Shown here piece after piece: positions 62,271-64,000 of a stretch of DNA of 64,000 nucleotides. The position numbers and the translations under genes are program-made. The notes beneath the pieces are model-generated. The model had not been told where the DNA came from. It did not search any database and saw nothing but the letters and a program-made list of their open reading frames with translations. The stretch lies in NCBI GenBank assembly GCA_016871355.1, contig VFZC01000008.1, positions 32,874 through 96,873 on the forward strand, in the 5' to 3' direction. How positions within the stretch are numbered: the stretch's first letter is position 1; each line of letters starts with the position of its first letter. This stretch comes from Actinomycetota bacterium (GTDB taxonomy: Bacteria > Actinomycetota > Acidimicrobiia > Acidimicrobiales > Ilumatobacteraceae).

Positions 62271-63380
62271 ATGACTGCACAACGCGAGTGGTACGAGAAG
62301 GACTACTACGCCGTGCTCGGTGTCTCATCCGATGTGTCGGCCAAGGACATCACGAAGGCCTACCGCAAACTGGCGCGCGAGAATCACCCCGACGCCAACC
62401 CGGGTAACGCCGCGGCCGAAGAGCGCTTCAAGGAGATCTCGGCGGCCTACGACGTTCTGTCCGACGATGAGAAGCGCCGCGAGTACGACGAGGTTCGGCG
62501 CATGGGTCCGATGGGCATGGGCAACATGCGTTTCACCGTCGGCGGCGAGGCCGGTTCGTTCGAAGACTTGTTCCGGATGTTCGCGGGTGGTCGCGGTCGT
62601 AACGGTCGTCCGTCCACGGGCGTCAGCCCGCGCCGCGGCTCCGATCTCGAGACGCAGCTCATGCTCGACTTCGAAGAGGCGGCTCTCGGAGTCACCACCA
62701 CCGTGCACCTCACGAGTGACGATCGCTGTCAGACGTGCAGCGGTTCGGGAGCGCGGCCCGGGTCGAACGTCGAGGTGTGTTCGCAGTGCCAAGGTCGCGG
62801 GCAAGTCGAAGAGAATCAGGGTTTCTTCGCGTTCGCGAGTCCGTGTGGTCGCTGTAGTGGCCGGGGCAACGTGATCAAAGATCCGTGCGGTGTGTGCCGT
62901 GGAACCGGAATCGAGAAGCGGGCGCGTGAAGTGAAGGTGCGGGTGCCGGCTGGCGTCGCCAATGGTCAGCGCATCCGCTTGGCTGGTCGGGGAGAGCCCG
63001 GCCGTAACGGCGGCCCGTCGGGTGATTTGTTCATCGTGTGCCACGTGAGTGGTCACGAACTGTTCGGCCGCGACGGCGACAATCTCACCGTTCGCATCCC
63101 GATCTCATTCGCCGAGGCCGCGCTCGGAGCCGACGTCGACGTTCCCACCTTGTCGAGCGACGGTGTGACGTTGCGCATCAAGCCCGGAACCCAAAGCGGT
63201 TCGCGCCATCGAGTCAAAGGTCGCGGAATCGAAACGGCCAAGGGCAAGGGCGATCTGATCGTGACCGTCGACGTGGTGGTTCCCACCTCACTGTCCGACG
63301 ACGAGAAGAAGGCGATCGAACAACTGGCCGCCTTGGCTTCCGATGATCCACGCGACACGTTGAAGCGGAATCGCAAGTAA
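62271..63380 (+). CDS. dnaJ: chaperone protein DnaJ
   Basis: The 369-residue type I DnaJ has the J domain (about 9-75) with the HPD tripeptide in ENHPDANPG, a Gly/Arg-rich region (GGRGRNGRPSTG), and four zinc-finger CxxCxGxG repeats: CQTCSGSG, CSQCQGRG, CGRCSGRG and CGVCRGTG. The C-terminal substrate-binding domains follow. It delivers unfolded proteins to DnaK and stimulates its ATPase. A GGAGAGGAGGGG ribosome site precedes the ATG. The next gene starts directly after the stop. Confidence 0.96.
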   Translation: MTAQREWYEKDYYAVLGVSSDVSAKDITKAYRKLARENHPDANPGNAAAEERFKEISAAYDVLSDDEKRREYDEVRRMGPMGMGNMRFTVGGEAGSFEDLFRMFAGGRGRNGRPSTGVSPRRGSDLETQLMLDFEEAALGVTTTVHLTSDDRCQTCSGSGARPGSNVEVCSQCQGRGQVEENQGFFAFASPCGRCSGRGNVIKDPCGVCRGTGIEKRAREVKVRVPAGVANGQRIRLAGRGEPGRNGGPSGDLFIVCHVSGHELFGRDGDNLTVRIPISFAEAALGADVDVPTLSSDGVTLRIKPGTQSGSRHRVKGRGIETAKGKGDLIVTVDVVVPTSLSDDEKKAIEQLAALASDDPRDTLKRNRK

Positions 63381-63800
63381 GTGGTGATGAACGTGCCTGG
63401 TCGAGATCAGACGATGTACGTGATTTCGGTGGCCGCCGAGTTGGCGGGCATGCACCCGCAGACGCTGCGCATCTACGAGCGCCGCGGTTTGCTCCAGCCC
63501 GCTCGTACTCAGGGCGGCAATCGCCGTTATTCCGAAGCCGACATCGCACGTTTGCGTCGCATCGCCGAGCTCACGGCGGCCGGCATGAACGTCGAAGGGA
63601 TTCGACGCATCATGGATCTCGAAGCCGAGGTCGCGCGCCTACGCGACGAGGTCGATCGGTTGCGCCTCCTTGCCGCCCAAGCCATCTCGGCGGCCGACCC
63701 GAACGCCGCTCGCTCGGGAGGTCTGGTTCCCTTGCGTCAGCAGGTGGCGGTCTTCGGCCAGGTTGCTCCCGTTCTTCGCCGTGGTCGGAGGTCGTCATGA
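63381..63800 (+). CDS. hspR: MerR-family heat-shock repressor HspR
   Basis: A 139-residue MerR-type regulator: YVISVAAELAGMHPQTLRIY then ERRGLLQPARTQGGNRRYSE is the winged helix, followed by a coiled dimer helix (MDLEAEVARLRDEVDRLRLL). Its place after dnaJ identifies it as HspR, which represses dnaK operons by binding HAIR repeats with DnaK as co-repressor. Starts at 63381 (GTG), 63384 (GTG) and 63387 (ATG) are all possible. Its stop overlaps the next ATG by 4 nt. A HAIR-like sequence lies at 59643-59662, about 200 nt before dnaK. Confidence 0.9.
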   Translation: MVMNVPGRDQTMYVISVAAELAGMHPQTLRIYERRGLLQPARTQGGNRRYSEADIARLRRIAELTAAGMNVEGIRRIMDLEAEVARLRDEVDRLRLLAAQAISAADPNAARSGGLVPLRQQVAVFGQVAPVLRRGRRSS

Positions 63801-64000
63801 CCGACATCGTGCGCGCGGCTCCCGACTACCAGCCGTACGTGGCGGGTTCGTTCCGCTGGCGCCTCGGTTTGCGTCAACTCGATCTGTCCGACTGGATTCA
63901 GATCGGCGACGACTACGACCACGAGATGAATCGCAAGGCCGATGTGTTGCGCGACAACTACCACACCGCTGTTCGTGTGGTCCCGGGGATCGAGTCCGAG
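63797..64000 (+). CDS. DUF3445-type (haem-dependent oxidative N-demethylase-like) protein, cut by the window end
   Basis: Only the first 68 residues are visible. FRWRLGLRQLDLSDWIQIGDD followed by YDHEMNRKADVL resembles the amino terminus of DUF3445 proteins, a group that includes haem-dependent oxidative N-demethylases. The ATG overlaps the hspR stop by 4 nt, so the gene is coupled to the chaperone operon, which is unusual company for a metabolic enzyme. Its length and key residues cannot be judged because the window ends at 64000. Confidence 0.6.
   Translation, partial: MTDIVRAAPDYQPYVAGSFRWRLGLRQLDLSDWIQIGDDYDHEMNRKADVLRDNYHTAVRVVPGIESE

Overview
The window reads as chromosomal DNA from a high-GC actinobacterium, most likely of the class Acidimicrobiia (Ilumatobacter-like). 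Evidence: dnaK-grpE-dnaJ-hspR order, an acyl-CoA carboxylase beta gene followed by a tiny epsilon-type subunit, a WXG100 protein, cell-wall-binding repeat 2 domains, and many genes preceded by a TANNNT box only 6-7 nt before the start codon (leaderless expression). The class is an inference. I saw no insertion sequence, phage, CRISPR array or replication origin. Genes are tightly packed, often with 4-nt ATGA/GTGA overlaps. No stretch longer than 300 nt lacks a gene; the largest gaps are 43865-44097 and 59602-59864.

Layout. 1-5.2 kb: partial PPOX-fold protein, carotenoid oxygenase, and a branched-chain-amino-acid type ABC binding protein with a fused LivH-LivM permease but no ATPase genes. 5.3-9.5 kb: a hypothetical protein, two exported proteins of unknown role, an EamA exporter and a GGDEF/degenerate-EAL protein. 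9.6-18.7 kb: lipid acyltransferase, membrane proteins, class III CoA-transferase, cyclase, M20 peptidase, Nudix/WXG100 locus, small regulator genes, HAD phosphatase, MscS channel. 18.8-25.8 kb: alpha-L-fucosidase facing a GH3 glycosidase, a sulfatase, an MBL hydrolase and oligoribonuclease. This looks like a sulfated, fucose-containing glycan locus attached to a housekeeping gene.

25.9-34 kb: nucleotide salvage (dut, cdd, deoC), a transaminase/omega-amidase pair, an ABC-2 exporter trio, msrA. 34-39.5 kb: a minus-strand operon with accD, epsilon subunit, phosphoesterase, aminotransferase, CoA-transferase and nucleoside deoxyribosyltransferase. 39.6-43.9 kb: CopC-CopD-like membrane protein facing away from dnaX-recR. 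44-47.2 kb: thiolase, crotonyl-CoA carboxylase/reductase and methylmalonyl-CoA epimerase, which fit ethylmalonyl-/methylmalonyl-CoA metabolism. A 57-nt near-perfect palindrome separates these from an rRNA methyltransferase. 48.5-51.5 kb: prepilin peptidase, an antitoxin-Doc-exonuclease operon, SRP RNA, and tRNA-Ser(GGA)-tadA-tRNA-Ser(CGA).

51.6-59.6 kb: cell-wall-binding beta-lactamase-fold protein, secreted TAP-like hydrolase, ABC exporter, D-aminoacylase family protein and a TTQAP-repeat lipoprotein. 59.6-64 kb: two hairpins, a candidate small RNA, the dnaK chaperone operon with its likely HspR repressor, and the start of a DUF3445-type protein cut by the window end.

Starts were moved from the longest possible reading frame wherever an overlap, ribosome binding site or leaderless promoter decided the matter. 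All family calls come from reading motifs; no database search was run.
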